From assembly GCA_910583835.1 (NCBI GenBank), contig CAJTYM010000005.1, forward strand, positions 61,985 to 125,984: DNA of 64,000 nt. Direction: 5' to 3'. Made by a program: the position numbers and the translations under genes. Source of the DNA: an uncultured Lachnospiraceae bacterium. Its GTDB lineage: Bacteria > Bacillota > Clostridia > Lachnospirales > Lachnospiraceae. Every line of letters begins with the position of its first letter. Within the stretch, counting starts at the first letter, position 1. The notes under the pieces were generated by a model, which was not told where the DNA came from, did not search any database, and saw only the letters and a list, made by a program, of their open reading frames with translations. Of this stretch, positions 62,762 to 64,000 are shown in pieces.

Positions 62762-63463
62762 TTACAGATGACGGACGCTTCTTCTATATCGCTTCAATTC
62801 TTCTTCGTTGACATTTCCTATGATTTCACCAAGAAATGACAGCAGCTTTTTCTTGTCTTTTGGCAGTTGCTGATTGCATATATCAGCCGTTAATTCTGCT
62901 CCAATCTCTCCACGACCTGCCCCAGAAATACTTACCAAATAGAAGAAACTGTAATTTATGCCTGCTGCATCTAATCTTTGGCATTGTTCTATGATGTCGG
63001 CAAAAGCATATCCCTTGTTCATAAACCGCAGGGCTTCATCATCGCCTGTTTCTATTCCTATTGTCAGACTATCATATCCTATATCCCGCAGTTTGGCAAG
63101 TTCCTCTTCGGTTTTAGGGGTAACATCCGTAATCCTTGCAAACGAGCCGATAGATTTAACTGACGGCAGATATTTGTGGATTAACTCTGCAATCGCAGCT
63201 AATTTGTCATAGGACAGCACGAATGGGTTAGCTCCCGTCAGAAACACTCGGTCTATACGCCCGCTGTTCCAGACTTTGACCGATTTTCTTACCTCCTGCA
63301 AATCACATTCAACGTCCTCCATAAGGGACATTCTGAATTTAAACGGCAAATCATTATACAGCGTACAAAACTTACACTTGTGATGTGTACATCACACCGT
63401 CACCTCAACCAAAAGCAATGCCGCTTCATACGGCGGTCACCAAATTGTTCCTGTATAGTGCAT
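62762..63463 (-). pseudogene. Radical SAM protein gene with two in-frame TGA codons and an internal deletion
   Basis: From ATG 63463 (AAAGGAG upstream) the frame reads M-H-Y-T-G-T-I-W-TGA-P-P-Y-E-A, then L-L-L-V-E-V-T-V-TGA-C-T-H-H-K-C-K-F-C-T-L-Y. The TGA codons (63439-63437, 63394-63392) replace the Arg of RPP and the Gly before the C-x4-C-x2-C cluster, both near-invariant in this family; CGA to TGA and GGA to TGA single changes explain them. An open frame of 195 codons follows with TGIETGDDEALRFMNKG-like and LVSISGAG parts, but about 60-75 expected residues are missing before LPKDKKKLLSF. It is most simply a decaying gene. Confidence 0.8.
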
Positions 63464-63511
63464 AAACACATCTCCTTTCCTTGTTCCTGCACTGTTTCCT
63501 GTGCATACAGA

Positions 63512-63637
63512 TTTACCCGCCATGATTATAAAGCAGTCCCTCCCCATGTGGAATATACCCTTACTGACTTAGGCAAAAGTTTTATTCCAGTCTTTGAGCA
63601 TATAAAACAATGGGGAGATGAAAACCTCAATATGTAA
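63512..63637 (+). pseudogene. HxlR-family regulator remnant (C-terminal end)
   Basis: The frame ends Y-K-A-V-P-P-H-V-E-Y-T-L-T-D-L-G-K-S-F, then IPVFEHIKQWGDE, the unmistakable wing and last helix of HxlR regulators (VPPxVEYxLTxxG, WG). The first two thirds, with the recognition helix, are missing. It is convergent with the nitroreductase gene, a usual partner of HxlR regulators. Confidence 0.75.
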
Positions 63638-63652
63638 ATTTGTTTCAATCAT

Positions 63653-64000
63653 TTATAGCTTTTCGTAGTGGACTAATTCATTCAACGGAATACGTTGTGT
63701 CGCATGACGTTTTGGGTCAGCAGGGCTTCCGTCTGCATATCCTATTGCTAAAATATTGATTGGCTCAAGTGTATCTGGAAGCTTAAATTCCTGTCTGATA
63801 ACATCAGGCTTAAAATAACATATCCATACAGACCCTAACCCCAGTTCAGTTGCTTCCATCATCATGTGGTCTGTAAGGATTGACGCATCTACATCAACAG
63901 TCTTTTTGTTATCAAATGGTCGAGTCCAAGCTTTCGTATGCTCGCAGCAAACGATGATTGCCAAAGGCGCCCCATAAAGATTTGCCGCTTTTCCTACTTT
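63653..64000 (-). CDS. Nitroreductase-family protein, 5' end beyond window
   Basis: The open frame continues to the window edge (K-V-G-K-A-A-N-L-Y-G-A-P-L, then AIIVCCEH), so 116 codons of the C-terminal part are seen. Family marks are D-A-S-I-L-T-D-H-M-M-M-E-A-T-E-L-G-L-G-S, then VWICYF and the flavin-site segment ILAIGYADGSP. Nitroreductases bind FMN and use NAD(P)H to reduce nitro or quinone compounds. Substrate unknown. The HxlR remnant next to it may once have controlled it. Confidence 0.88.
   Translation of the reverse strand, partial: KVGKAANLYGAPLAIIVCCEHTKAWTRPFDNKKTVDVDASILTDHMMMEATELGLGSVWICYFKPDVIRQEFKLPDTLEPINILAIGYADGSPADPKRHATQRIPLNELVHYEKL

Noticed and set aside
63392..63439. 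Selenocysteine or genetic-code reassignment at the two TGA codons
   Set aside because: The sites correspond to conserved Arg and Gly, no SECIS-like hairpin was recognised, and the gene also has an internal deletion, so decay is simpler.

Overview
The window looks like a chromosomal segment of a Gram-positive anaerobe of the class Clostridia, most probably a gut Lachnospiraceae. The reasons are strong AGGAGG-type ribosome binding sites, YesMN-type two-component control of a carbohydrate ABC transporter, large secreted proteins with bacterial Ig-like (Big_2), Fn3 and BspA-type leucine-rich domains, and a GHKL/LytTR signalling pair. No rRNA, tRNA or CRISPR array was seen.

Region 1 (1-13.6 kb, almost all minus strand) is a natural-product island. 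A LytTR response regulator is followed by a terminator and then by a likely operon: a GHKL (AgrC-like) sensor kinase, a three-module NRPS of 2988 residues (A-T-C-A-T-C-A-T-reductase), and a MATE exporter fused to an RsbW/SpoIIAB-type ATPase domain. Two near-identical LytTR-style operators (two 9-bp direct repeats 21 bp apart, then exactly 27 bp to a -10 box) sit upstream of the kinase-NRPS-MATE operon and upstream of a VOC-family gene that leaves the window on the left. No AgrB or AgrD is visible, so the signal may be the NRPS product itself (inference).

Region 2 (13.7-21.8 kb) holds a secreted DUF362/Ig-like protein, a dienelactone-hydrolase-like enzyme divergent from a LysR remnant with a T-N11-A dyad between them, a CDP-alcohol phosphatidyltransferase, and a TetR regulator facing a compact acyl-transfer operon (standalone condensation-domain protein, acyl carrier protein, acyl-AMP ligase).

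Region 3 (21.9-35.6 kb) is a complete glycan-use locus: YesM/YesN-type sensor and regulator, sugar-binding lipoprotein, two permeases, a large secreted GH39-like protein and a GH36 alpha-galactosidase, with terminators that partition expression. Region 4 (35.7-45.5 kb) holds an Rpn-type nuclease gene with a 12-bp tandem repeat, an alpha/beta hydrolase, an IS1634-family element flanked by a perfect 92-bp target duplication that carries the promoter of the next ABC gene, yaaA with a 29-codon cysK remnant, an HD protein, a VOC protein and a Sau3AI-like restriction-modification pair.

Region 5 (45.5-54.6 kb) has a BceRSAB-like antimicrobial-peptide sensing and detoxification module, an AlkD-like HEAT protein, a small alarmone synthetase, a REP-like palindromic repeat cluster that abuts an unknown gene, an ArsC-like protein, an MFS remnant and a small XRE regulator. 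Region 6 (54.7-64 kb) has a ZmpB-like metalloprotease with a (PEQ)n stalk facing a BspA-type LRR protein, then an area with a serine-recombinase remnant, a radical SAM gene broken by two in-frame TGA codons, an HxlR fragment and a nitroreductase that runs off the right edge.
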